Below, piece by piece: positions 27,604 to 35,870 of a stretch of DNA of 45,153 nucleotides (within the stretch, counting starts at the first letter, position 1; every line of letters begins with the position of its first letter). The position numbers were made by a program, and so were the translations under genes. Location of the stretch: the NCBI RefSeq assembly GCF_001721295.1, contig NZ_MDDS01000027.1, positions 1 to 45,153 of the forward strand. Reading direction: 5' to 3'. A model generated the notes under the pieces. It made no database searches. It was not told the DNA's origin and saw only the letters and a list, made by a program, of their open reading frames with translations. This DNA is from Sphingomonas turrisvirgatae (lineage in GTDB: Bacteria > Pseudomonadota > Alphaproteobacteria > Sphingomonadales > Sphingomonadaceae).

Positions 27604-28488
27604 ATGCCCGTTCTTCTCTCCGGTACCATCGCGGTGGCCCTGTCGTCGGCGGCGGCGGGCCAGAGCCCGGAAGTTCCGGCGCTGGCGACGGCCGCCCCTG
27701 CCGCCGAGCCTGAGCCCGCACCGGAACTCGCGCCGTCCGCCGGAGGCTATGTCATCGTCGATATTCCGGCGTTCAACCGCGGTGCCGCGCCCTTGCCGCC
27801 AACCGAGGGCGCCGAGGAAGTGGGCGCTGCGGATCACGAGACTGCGGCCCTGGCACCAGTGGACCAGGCGTTCGACGCAGCGGTCGTCGCGGCCCATGAC
27901 GAGCGGATCCAGTTGATCCGGCAGCGTATCGAACTGGTCGAAGCCGATGCGGGCAGCGAAACCATGCTGAGCGATCTGGAACGCCGTCTTGCCAAGGCGC
28001 AGGCCGCGCGCGACAAGGCGGCAGCGCGCATGGAGACGCTTGCCGTCGCGACGATCCCATCGGAGCCGCAACTTGCCGCCACCGAAGCGCCGTCGCCGCT
28101 GCCGCCGCCCCCACGCATTGCTGCACATGTCGCTACCAGGAAGGCGACCCGCGTTGCGGTGGCCGCACCAACGGCGATGGAACCCGCCAAGCCGGTCCCG
28201 GAGGCCCAGCCAACCGCCGATCCGCTGCATCGCTCGCGCATCCACCTTGCCGCGGCCCGTGAGGCATTGGACGTCGAGCGCGCCGTCGCCGGCCCGCTCC
28301 GCCCGTCTTTAGCGACCGCAAGCGAAAGGCCGGATGCCGATCCGCTCGGCTGGCTTTCGCCCGAGCCGGCAGACCGCATTGCCGTTGCGCTGGCGGCATT
28401 GCTCGCCGCTGTCGCGCTGGCTGGCGCGACGCGACCGCGCCTACCCGACCTGGACGACTTTAATCGCGCGCCGGCAATGTCAGGATGA
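27604..28488 (+). CDS. hypothetical exported Ala/Pro-rich protein with coiled coil
   Basis: A 294-aa protein that I do not recognise. Residues 1-20 look like a signal peptide or N-terminal anchor. A Pro/Glu/Ala-rich segment follows (about 25-50). A charged helical region (about 95-145) with many Arg, Glu, Lys and Ala suggests a coiled coil, and a second Pro-rich linker spans about 160-205. A hydrophobic helix near 258-277 probably spans the membrane, leaving a short acidic tail. The design resembles envelope-spanning scaffold proteins, but this is inference. Its end overlaps the end of the sensor kinase gene on the other strand by 29 bases. Confidence 0.65.
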   Translation: MPVLLSGTIAVALSSAAAGQSPEVPALATAAPAAEPEPAPELAPSAGGYVIVDIPAFNRGAAPLPPTEGAEEVGAADHETAALAPVDQAFDAAVVAAHDERIQLIRQRIELVEADAGSETMLSDLERRLAKAQAARDKAAARMETLAVATIPSEPQLAATEAPSPLPPPPRIAAHVATRKATRVAVAAPTAMEPAKPVPEAQPTADPLHRSRIHLAAAREALDVERAVAGPLRPSLATASERPDADPLGWLSPEPADRIAVALAALLAAVALAGATRPRLPDLDDFNRAPAMSG

Positions 28489-29827
28489 AGCGCGCACCCT
28501 GGCCGGGCGCACTATCGACCATGATGTCCCCGCCCATCGCGCCCGCCAAACGCCGCGCGATATAGAGGCCGAGGCCGCTCCCGCCCGGCTCGCTGGGATC
28601 GACCCGGCCGAACTTCTCGAAGATGCGGGCATGGTCCTCGACGGCGATGCCCTTGCCCTGATCCGCAACGATCACGCAGCCCATGCCTTCCTCGCGCTCA
28701 AGCCGGATCCAGACCTTGCCGCCCGGCGGCGAATAGCGCACCGCATTGGCGATCAGATTGACCAGGATTTGCAGCACGCGGCGGAACTCGCCGGTGGCCG
28801 GCAACGTCTCGTCGAACTGCGGCCGATCGATCTCCACTTCCGCGGCGGACGCACGCACCGCCAGCAATCCGGCGGCGCGGCGGGCGAGATCGGCCAGATC
28901 GAGTGGCTCGCTGTCGACGTGAAAATCCTCGCGCTCGACCGCGCTCAGGTCCGCCAGATCATCGACCAGCGAGAGCAGGTGCCGCCCCGCGCTGGCAATG
29001 TCGCTGGCATATTCGGCATAGTTTTCGCGCAGCGGCCCGTCGAGTTGCGCGCTGATGCTGTCGGCATTGGCGATGATGCGGCTGAGTGGCGTACGCAATG
29101 CGCGATCGACCCGCTCCCCCAGGATGCTGTCGATATCGGCAGGCGGTGCCGGTCCGATCGTCTCGGCCGGATCGATCATCGATGCCGCGCCGGTAAAGCC
29201 CGCAAAGCGACCCTGCGCATCGATCCGCGGAGCGGCGGACAGCCGAACCCGCTTGCTGGTACCGCGCAACTCAGCGACCTGTCCTTCGAACGCCGTCTGC
29301 GTCGCCGCCGCGCTCAAGATGGGGAATCCGCCCTGCTCATCTGCTTCGAGCGCGAACAGCAAGGTAATCGGGCGCCCCAGCAACGCGCCGGCGTCGAAGC
29401 CATGCCGCGCAGCAGCATCGAGCGATAGATGCGTGATCCGCATGGCGGCGTCGGATTCCCAGACCCAATCGGCCTCGGCGCGCAGGAAGTCGCTTTCCCG
29501 AACGGGATCCTCGATCGGCGCATACCAGGGGGTGCGCGGACGCCAGCCGCTGACTTCGAGCAATACGCCGTCCGCATCGGGCTCTGCCCGAACCCAGAGG
29601 TCAAGATCGTCCTCGCCATCGGCTGCAACGACATTGCGCGACACGGCGATGCCAAGCCGCAGCGCAAGCCGAGCAATTGCGGCGATCTGCGGCACTGCCA
29701 GCGGCTCGCCAACCTTGCCACCAGCACGCGCGTTCAGGTCGGCCAGGCGCGACTCGGCGTCGAGCAGCCGCCCGTCCCGCCCGAGGCGACCCATCGCGAG
29801 ATGACGGCGAAGGTCGATCGCGTTCAT
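28460..29827 (-). CDS. PAS sensor kinase-like protein lacking the phospho-acceptor His
   Basis: A 455-aa cytoplasmic protein with no membrane segment. A poorly conserved N-terminal region (about 1-105) precedes a PAS domain (about 110-225), then HisKA (about 230-300) and a HATPase domain (about 345-455). The ATP-binding motifs are intact: NLIANAVRYSPPGG, DQGKGI, FEKFG and GSGLGLYIARR. In the H-box, however, the segment reads RALRTPLSRI where HELRTPL is expected, so the acceptor His is Arg242 (codon at 29102-29104). One base change would restore His. ATG 29827 overlaps the stop of the DUF2336 gene as ATGA, implying coupling. It may be a pseudokinase, or phosphorylate in trans. A sequencing error is possible. 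Confidence 0.85.
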   Translation of the reverse strand: MNAIDLRRHLAMGRLGRDGRLLDAESRLADLNARAGGKVGEPLAVPQIAAIARLALRLGIAVSRNVVAADGEDDLDLWVRAEPDADGVLLEVSGWRPRTPWYAPIEDPVRESDFLRAEADWVWESDAAMRITHLSLDAAARHGFDAGALLGRPITLLFALEADEQGGFPILSAAATQTAFEGQVAELRGTSKRVRLSAAPRIDAQGRFAGFTGAASMIDPAETIGPAPPADIDSILGERVDRALRTPLSRIIANADSISAQLDGPLRENYAEYASDIASAGRHLLSLVDDLADLSAVEREDFHVDSEPLDLADLARRAAGLLAVRASAAEVEIDRPQFDETLPATGEFRRVLQILVNLIANAVRYSPPGGKVWIRLEREEGMGCVIVADQGKGIAVEDHARIFEKFGRVDPSEPGGSGLGLYIARRLAGAMGGDIMVDSAPGQGARFILTLPARD

Positions 29828-30933
29828 CGCGCCCGTCTTTCCACATCCATGATCGCCGCGCGGAAATCCACCGGCAGCCGCAGCAGCGACAGCGACTCGC
29901 GCGCCGCATCCGTGTCGACCGCCATAATCGTGTCGAGCAGATCGGCAAAGCGTTCGACATCGCGGCGCGGATCCGCCTCGATCAGCGCGACGCCGATCCG
30001 GGCGATCGCCTCGCGGCCAAACGCCAGCGCACGCAGCGCGATCCACAGCCGGCTGCCATCGGCGTCCAGCACGATGTCGCGCGCGAGCGGATATTCGATG
30101 CCGAGCGCATGAGCGAGCAGCCCGGCGAACAACGTAACCCGCCGGCCCCCCAGTGATTCGGTCATGAGGTCGACCAGTTCGTCGGCCCGCGCATCGACCG
30201 CGGCAGCCAGCCGCATCACCGCCGCTTCCAGCCGATCGCCTTCGTCATGCGCAGCCAGGCTGCGCTGCGCGGATTCGGCAAGCGCGCGGTCGAGCGCGGC
30301 TTGTGATCCTGCCACCTCCAGGCATTCTTCACGCAGCGCGGCCGCGATCAGCCACACCAGCCGATGATGCAGTTCGGCCGGCAGATCGGATCGGCTGAGC
30401 GGCCCTGCCTCACGCACTGCGCGGCGGCGGCTCTCCGCCGTCAGAACGGCCAGCGCCGCTTGCGCCAGCACGCGGTCCGGATGCTGGACCATACGGTTGA
30501 TTAGGCTCGGCCGGTCGGGTTCCTCCGGCGCCTGCGCGGGCATGAAGCCGGCCATCAGTTCCTGCCGCACTCGTCCGATCAGTTCGGCCATCAGCGCGCG
30601 GTCGCACAATACGCCCGGTCCGCGCAGCCGATCGAGCAGGTCGACGCGGCCGAGCGCGTTAGCCTTGGCTTCCTCACCCTGAGCGCGAAGCAGCCGCACG
30701 GCATGGCCAACCACTTCACCGCCGACGGTATCGATCAGCGCCTGCAACAGCCGTCCCAGCGCCAGCCGGGTCCGCTCACCCAGACGGCCTTCGTCAGGCA
30801 CAAAGAAATCGTCGATCGAGACGTCGAGGCTGTGGCGTGCAGCATGATCCACCGCCGCAGCATGCGCGATCAGCGTGGGGGCACCTTCGAGGGCACCGTC
30901 ATCCATGTCGCCAGTCAGGTCGGACATGCGCAT
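29824..30933 (-). CDS. DUF2336 domain protein
   Basis: A 369-aa, mostly helical, Ala/Leu/Arg-rich cytoplasmic protein that fits the alphaproteobacterial DUF2336 family (repeat-like helices such as MVQHPDRVLAQAALAVLTAE and LVWLIAAALREE). Function of the family is unknown to me; members often lie beside sensor kinases. ATG 30933 is taken as the start; ATG 30927 and a TTG at 30945 are possible, as no ribosome site stands out. It is coupled to the kinase-like gene through a 4-base overlap and follows the membrane protein gene by 29 bases, so all are probably one transcript. Confidence 0.78.
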   Translation of the reverse strand: MRMSDLTGDMDDGALEGAPTLIAHAAAVDHAARHSLDVSIDDFFVPDEGRLGERTRLALGRLLQALIDTVGGEVVGHAVRLLRAQGEEAKANALGRVDLLDRLRGPGVLCDRALMAELIGRVRQELMAGFMPAQAPEEPDRPSLINRMVQHPDRVLAQAALAVLTAESRRRAVREAGPLSRSDLPAELHHRLVWLIAAALREECLEVAGSQAALDRALAESAQRSLAAHDEGDRLEAAVMRLAAAVDARADELVDLMTESLGGRRVTLFAGLLAHALGIEYPLARDIVLDADGSRLWIALRALAFGREAIARIGVALIEADPRRDVERFADLLDTIMAVDTDAARESLSLLRLPVDFRAAIMDVERRAR

Positions 30934-30962
30934 GCGGTAGCGCAAAGCAGGTTACGGTGTGA

Positions 30963-32129
30963 TTAAGGCTTTTCCCGCTGGCTCTCGACCGCCGCCGCCA
31001 GCGTGACGAAGGCATAGATCGCAACCGCCGCCAGCCCCCAGCTGACGCGCCCTGTCACGGCAAAGGGCGTGACGAGCAACAGATAGCCGGCCGGGCTGCC
31101 CCACCAGCGCCGTACACGCGCCTGGGTGCGTTCGCCGATGGCAGTGGCGGCAACCGTGACCAGCGCCAGGATCAGTCCATCCCAGCTGAGCTCAAGCAGC
31201 GATTCGCCCGCGCCGAGCGTGAGGATCACCAGTGCCGCGCTGACGGCGATCAGCCGCTCCTGCACCTGCGCGCGCCGCTCTTCACCACGCAGCGCCGACA
31301 GCGCCGCTCCAGTCGCGAACGCGGCGACGCCGGGCAGCGCGATCAGCGCACCCCACGGCCAGCCGGCAAGGATCAGTACTGCCGCCATGCCGGCCAGCGC
31401 CACCCCGCTGGCGGTCAACAGCCAGCCAGGCAGCGCTCGTTCGACGACCTTTGGCAGCAGCAGCCGCGCGGTCCGGGTAAAGACATGCCGGTCGGCCCAG
31501 CTCGTCCGCCGTTCGGTCAGCGCGGCGAGCACGGCATTGCTGCGACTGGCCAGCGCCGCGCCGTCTCGCTCGACGCCATGGCCGGCACGGATCGCGCTGG
31601 CGGGCAGCGCAATCTGCTCGGCCCCTGCCTGAACGATCGCGCGAAGCAGCGTCGACTGGAAATCATAATCGGCGGGAAACGCGGCGATATCGGACAGACG
31701 CTGGGCCGGCGTGCGCGCGATGCCCGCCCAGCAATGGCGCGCATCGAGCCGTTCGAGCGAGACCGACGCGTCCTGTGTCACCACTACGGCGTCCTTGCCC
31801 TCGCCCGCGATACGCTCGACGACGTCGTCGGTCGTAACCAGGCCGTCGGCGATAACCACGATACTGGCCAGCGGATGCGCCTTGGCCGCCGCCTCCTGCG
31901 CCGAGCGCACGACATCGATCGGCACGCCACGCTTGGCCGCGCGGCTGACCGCGCCGAGCAGCGCGGGCGTCATGCGCGTCACCGCCACCAGGATCTGCGC
32001 CACCCCAGCTCCGACAAGCAGCCGCGCCTGATATTCCAGCAGCGTCATGCCCCCGAACGGCAGCGTCGCGGCCAGCGTGCCCGGCCGGTCGCCCGCATCC
32101 TCCGTCGCAAAAATGAGCCCCGCCAGCAT
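30963..32129 (-). CDS. nucleotidyltransferase-like domain fused to a membrane domain
   Basis: A 388-aa protein. Residues 1-190 resemble a degenerate GT-A/MobA-type nucleotidyltransferase fold: GLIFATEDAGDRPGTLAATLPF takes the place of the usual nucleotide loop, then alternating strands and helices as in MTLLEYQARLLVGAGVAQILVAV. Residues about 235-385 hold four or five hydrophobic segments. The arrangement recalls bifunctional inositol-phosphate cytidylyltransferase/CDP-alcohol transferases, but the CDP-alcohol motif DGxxAR is not visible, so catalysis is doubtful. It lies 23 bases after namZ and 29 before the DUF2336 gene. Function unknown. Confidence 0.72.
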   Translation of the reverse strand: MLAGLIFATEDAGDRPGTLAATLPFGGMTLLEYQARLLVGAGVAQILVAVTRMTPALLGAVSRAAKRGVPIDVVRSAQEAAAKAHPLASIVVIADGLVTTDDVVERIAGEGKDAVVVTQDASVSLERLDARHCWAGIARTPAQRLSDIAAFPADYDFQSTLLRAIVQAGAEQIALPASAIRAGHGVERDGAALASRSNAVLAALTERRTSWADRHVFTRTARLLLPKVVERALPGWLLTASGVALAGMAAVLILAGWPWGALIALPGVAAFATGAALSALRGEERRAQVQERLIAVSAALVILTLGAGESLLELSWDGLILALVTVAATAIGERTQARVRRWWGSPAGYLLLVTPFAVTGRVSWGLAAVAIYAFVTLAAAVESQREKP

Positions 32130-32152
32130 GATCTTCAGCGGTTAGGCTAAAG

Positions 32153-33349
32153 TCAGTAGCGAAGGAAGGGGCGCGTTGCCGCGATCCACGCCGCCTCGTC
32201 GGCACCGGCCGCCGCGTCGAGATCGCCAGGACATGTCCCGGCGTCGTCCACCCAGAGGCGCAGGCCCGGCCCGCCGTTGATCACGTCGATCGCAAGCTTG
32301 TCGAACTCATATTCGTAGGGGAAGTCGCGCCACAGGTCATAGTCGGGATAAAGCGTGCGGATCGCCTTGAACCCCAGCGCCTGCAAGCGCCAAGGGCGGA
32401 ATGTAGCATGGTCGTAGCCTGGGCCCTCGGCATGGATGAACACGCCGCTGCACAATTGCGCGACATGTTTGTGGAAGGTCGGCTGGAACCAGAAATCGCG
32501 CAGGGTGCAGCCGACGATCCAGTCGGGCGCGATGCGGCGCATTTGCGCGATCACCGCCCGCGCATCGATATCCGGCGCGCCGAACAGTTCGAGCGCGCGC
32601 GTCGTGCCGCGACCTTCGGACAGGGTCGTCCCTTCAAGCATCACCGTACCGGCATAGGCGCGCGCCATGTTGACGTTCGCGGCGTTGGGGCTGGGATTGA
32701 TCCACACCCGGCTGTCCGGCCACCCGACGCCCGGCGCCGCGCCGGGCACCCAGCCGCGCATCTCGATCACGCGATAGTCGACGTCCAGCTTGAAATGGTC
32801 GATGAACCACGCGCCCATTTCGCCCAGCGTCAGGCCGTGGCGCATCGGCATCGGCGCGGCGCCGACAAAGCTTTCCCAGCTGGGCAGCAGCGTCAGCCCC
32901 TCGACCGGGCGGCCCGCCGGATTGGGTCGATCGAGCACCCATACCGTCTTGCCATGCGCCGCCGCCGCTTCCAGCATGTAGAGCAGCGTCGTGACATAGG
33001 TGTAGATGCGGCAGCCAAGGTCCTGCAGGTCGATCAGGATCACGTCGAACGTCTGCATCGACTGGCCGGTCGGCCGCCGCACTTCGCCATACAGGCTGAA
33101 CACCGGCATCCCGTAGATGGGATCGGTATAGTCCGGCGATTCCATCATATTGTCCTGCAGGTCGCCACGCACGCCATGCTGGGGGCCGAATACCGCCGAC
33201 ACGTTCACGCCGGCGGCGATCAGTGCATCCAGGCTGTGCGTCAGGTCCGCCGTGACCGACGCCGGGTGCGCGAGCAGCGCCACGCGCTTGTCCTTGAGTG
33301 CGTCGAGAAGCGTAGGGTCGGCGAGCAGCCGGTCGATACCGAAGTCCAT
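32153..33349 (-). CDS. namZ: exo-beta-N-acetylmuramidase NamZ-type (DUF1343, GH171)
   Basis: A 398-aa protein of the DUF1343 family, whose studied member NamZ releases MurNAc from the non-reducing end of peptidoglycan fragments. Family segments include VALLAHPASVT, FGPQHGVRGDLQD, IDLQDLGCRIYTYV, VLDRPNPAGR and LSEGRGTTRALE. There is no signal peptide, so a cytoplasmic role in wall recycling is likely, unless the start lies further upstream. The gene opens a minus-strand run with the three genes after it, spaced 23 and 29 bases and then overlapping. Confidence 0.88.
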   Translation of the reverse strand: MDFGIDRLLADPTLLDALKDKRVALLAHPASVTADLTHSLDALIAAGVNVSAVFGPQHGVRGDLQDNMMESPDYTDPIYGMPVFSLYGEVRRPTGQSMQTFDVILIDLQDLGCRIYTYVTTLLYMLEAAAAHGKTVWVLDRPNPAGRPVEGLTLLPSWESFVGAAPMPMRHGLTLGEMGAWFIDHFKLDVDYRVIEMRGWVPGAAPGVGWPDSRVWINPSPNAANVNMARAYAGTVMLEGTTLSEGRGTTRALELFGAPDIDARAVIAQMRRIAPDWIVGCTLRDFWFQPTFHKHVAQLCSGVFIHAEGPGYDHATFRPWRLQALGFKAIRTLYPDYDLWRDFPYEYEFDKLAIDVINGGPGLRLWVDDAGTCPGDLDAAAGADEAAWIAATRPFLRY

Positions 33350-33456
33350 GCGCCCTGCTGCCGCGACTTACGTCGCAAAGCAATCGACTTGCACGTCGAC
33401 CCGGACCGAAAGCCGCGCTCGCCGGTTGAACGGGGTGAACCGCCAAGGAAAACCGG

Positions 33457-33912
33457 ATGCTCCCTTCCCTGCTTCTCGGTATCGTCGCCGGCGCGCGATC
33501 GATGACCCCGCTGGCCGCGGTCGCGAATGCCGCGCGCACCGGCAAGCTGCCGCGAGACAACAATGCGCCGGACTGGCTGGCGCATCCGCTCGCTTCCGCG
33601 GCGACGACGGCGCTTGCCGCTTACGAACTCGCCGGCGACAAGCAGCACAGCGCGCCCGATCGCATCATCCCGCCAGCCGTCGTGATCCGTAGCCTCAATG
33701 CCGCCTTTGCCGGCGCGGTGGTCGCGCCGCGCGAGGATCGCTGGAAAGCCGCCGTGCTCACCGGCGCGGTCGCGGTCGTCGCGTCGTATCTGACCTGGCA
33801 TGCGCGAATGAAGGCGATGGAAACGCACAGCCAGGAAATAACCGGGCTGATCGAGGATGCCATCGTGCTGCCGACCGCCATTGCCGCCGCGACAGCCCGT
33901 CAGGACAGTTGA
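33457..33912 (+). CDS. DUF4126 family membrane protein
   Basis: A 151-aa protein of the DUF4126 type, with an N-terminal glycine/alanine-rich hydrophobic segment (LLLGIVAGARSMTPLAAVA) and further hydrophobic stretches at about 45-60, 70-90 and 105-125. The family function is unknown. The start ATG 33457 follows AAGGAAAACCGG. Its end overlaps the DOMON-like gene on the opposite strand by 13 bases. Confidence 0.78.
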   Translation: MLPSLLLGIVAGARSMTPLAAVANAARTGKLPRDNNAPDWLAHPLASAATTALAAYELAGDKQHSAPDRIIPPAVVIRSLNAAFAGAVVAPREDRWKAAVLTGAVAVVASYLTWHARMKAMETHSQEITGLIEDAIVLPTAIAAATARQDS

Positions 33913-34412
33913 AGCGCGAATCCGTCGGGATGGTGGAAGTCGGGCCGTTCGGACGGATGGCGCAGTGCCCAATAAGATTTGGTGCCGTCGATTTCCTCGA
34001 TCACGGCGCAGAGCGCAATCGCGCCGGGTCCCTGCACGCCCGTCAGAACAGCCGAAGCGACGAGCGCATTCTCGGCCCCTTCCAGCGCAATGCCCGGATC
34101 CCGCGCAGCAAGATCGCGCATGTCCGCGCGATAGCCTGAAAACGCATAAGCCGCCCATTGGCCGGACGGCGCGAAATTATACTCCCGATATGCCGGGCCC
34201 GCTGCGGGCCGGAAAAACAGCTCGAAGCACGTTGTCTGCCACAAACCGTCGGTGCGCGCTGGCGTGCGTGGCGGCGGCAAGCATAGTTCGGTGCGTGGAC
34301 TCACTCGATAGTTGACGGTCAGGTGCCCATCCGTCGTGAAGTGCAGCCCTACCTCGACGCACGATACGGCGCGGGGCGGCGTGGCGGGATGGGGATGTAG
34401 ACGGTGCAACAT
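33900..34412 (-). CDS. DOMON-like domain protein
   Basis: A 170-aa beta-rich protein that fits the bacterial DOMON-like type, recognised from the segment LWQTTCFELFFRPAAGPAYREYNFAPSG-type strand order (residues about 57-85) and YWALRHPSERPDFHHPDGF near the C terminus. Such domains bind sugars or haem in related carbohydrate-binding folds. No signal peptide is visible. The role is unknown. It converges on the DUF4126 gene. Confidence 0.72.
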   Translation of the reverse strand: MLHRLHPHPATPPRAVSCVEVGLHFTTDGHLTVNYRVSPRTELCLPPPRTPARTDGLWQTTCFELFFRPAAGPAYREYNFAPSGQWAAYAFSGYRADMRDLAARDPGIALEGAENALVASAVLTGVQGPGAIALCAVIEEIDGTKSYWALRHPSERPDFHHPDGFALQLS

Positions 34413-34534
34413 CGCTGCGTTCTAACACGGCGCGGCCGACCTGCCAGGCTTGGTAGCGCTCACATTCCTGCTTCCAAACGCGCGCCGCGTCTGCTCCAAT
34501 ACTGGAACGACGCGAGCAGCGCAGAGGGATGAGG

Positions 34535-35863
34535 ATGACGCAGTTTTCACGGCGCGGTGCCATGACGGCGGCATTGGGTGCCTCAGTCGCGGCAACGGCA
34601 CAGGCACAGCCGGTCAACGGGCGCGATCGCGCTGCCGACAAGCAGGCGCTGCTCGGCTACTTCCGGGCGAACGGACCCAAGCTGCTGAGCAAGCCGCAAG
34701 CGTTGTTCAAACATCCTTCGATCGCCCCCACCCTGCCCGGCACCGAATATTCGACCTCGCTGTGGGATTGGGACACGCTGTGGACGGTACGCGGCCTGTT
34801 CGGATTGGCGCAGGCGACCAACGATGCGCGGTTTCGCGCCGCTGTTGCCGAGCATGCCAGGGGCAGCCTGTTCATCTTCTTCGACAATCAGGCCGCCAGC
34901 GGCCGGTTGCCGATCATCATGGCCTCGACCGACAAGGACGCGAACCGGTTTCCCTTCGATGCGCGCGATCGCAACCAGGCCAAGCCGGTGATGGGCCAGC
35001 TTGCCCTGTTGATCGCCGATCAGGTCGGCGACGCCCGCTGGTTCGCGCCGCTGTTCGACAAGCTGGTCCGCTTCCACGAAAGCTGGCTGCTGCATAACGA
35101 GAGCAAGAGCGGCCTGATCGTGTGGAGCAGCGACGTCGCGATCGGCAACGATAACGATCCGACCACCTTCGGTCGTCCGCCCTTCTCCTCAGCGAACCTG
35201 CTGCTCAACTGCCTGTTCTATCAGGATCTGCAGGCCGCTGCCGAACTTGCCAGGCGACTGGGCCGCCCGCGTGCCGAACGTGACCGGCTGGTTGCGCGCA
35301 GCGACAAGCTTGCCCGCGCAATCCGTCGCGAATGCTGGGACCCGCGAGATGCCTTCTTCTACACCGCCGATGTGCAGGTAACTGACCGCCGCGCCGAGCT
35401 GATCCCCAATGTCCCGCGCGGCATGGACACGTCGTGGCAGACGCTGCCGTTGCGGATCCAGACCTTTACCGGCTTCCTGCCACTATGGTGCGGCATCGCC
35501 ACCAAGGAGCAGGCGGCGGCGCTGGTGCAGCGTAATTGGCTGAGCGACGATCGCCTGCGCGCGGCGCATGGCGTGCGCACGCTGTCCAGGCACGAGGCAA
35601 TGTACACGCTCGCCTTTTCCAGCAACCCCAGCAACTGGCTGGGGCCCGTGTGGATCATCTGCAACTATTTCGTGTGGCAGGCACTGGCCAATTATGGCTA
35701 TCGCGCGCTGGCGGACGAGATGGCGAGCAAGACCATCGCCCTGCTCGCCGCCTCGCTGCGAAGCGACGGCAGCCTCAACGAATATTATCATCCCGACACC
35801 GGCAAGCCGCTGAGCCATAAGGGGTTCATGGACTGGAACTTGCTGGTGACGGAGATGATCTGA
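34535..35863 (+). CDS. Tat-exported glycoside hydrolase, MGH1-like/trehalase-like
   Basis: A 442-aa protein with an (alpha/alpha)6-barrel glycosidase signature of the MGH1-like (GH63/GH37-related) type. A twin-arginine signal opens it (QFSRRGAMTAALGASVAATA, with cleavage near AQA-QP). Typical segments are YSTSLWDWDTLWTVRGLFG, GLIVWSSDVAIGNDNDPT, PLRIQTFTGFLPLW, NWLGPVWIICNYFVW and GFMDWNLL. Candidate catalytic acids are the Asp in WDWD and a Glu near NEYYHP. ATG 34535 is preferred over ATG 34529 by spacing from GAGGG. Its stop lies seven bases from the end of the TonB receptor gene. The substrate is not evident; an exported oligosaccharide hydrolase for the neighbouring sugar locus is inferred. 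Confidence 0.82.
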   Translation: MTQFSRRGAMTAALGASVAATAQAQPVNGRDRAADKQALLGYFRANGPKLLSKPQALFKHPSIAPTLPGTEYSTSLWDWDTLWTVRGLFGLAQATNDARFRAAVAEHARGSLFIFFDNQAASGRLPIIMASTDKDANRFPFDARDRNQAKPVMGQLALLIADQVGDARWFAPLFDKLVRFHESWLLHNESKSGLIVWSSDVAIGNDNDPTTFGRPPFSSANLLLNCLFYQDLQAAAELARRLGRPRAERDRLVARSDKLARAIRRECWDPRDAFFYTADVQVTDRRAELIPNVPRGMDTSWQTLPLRIQTFTGFLPLWCGIATKEQAAALVQRNWLSDDRLRAAHGVRTLSRHEAMYTLAFSSNPSNWLGPVWIICNYFVWQALANYGYRALADEMASKTIALLAASLRSDGSLNEYYHPDTGKPLSHKGFMDWNLLVTEMI

Positions 35864-35870
35864 ATCCGCC

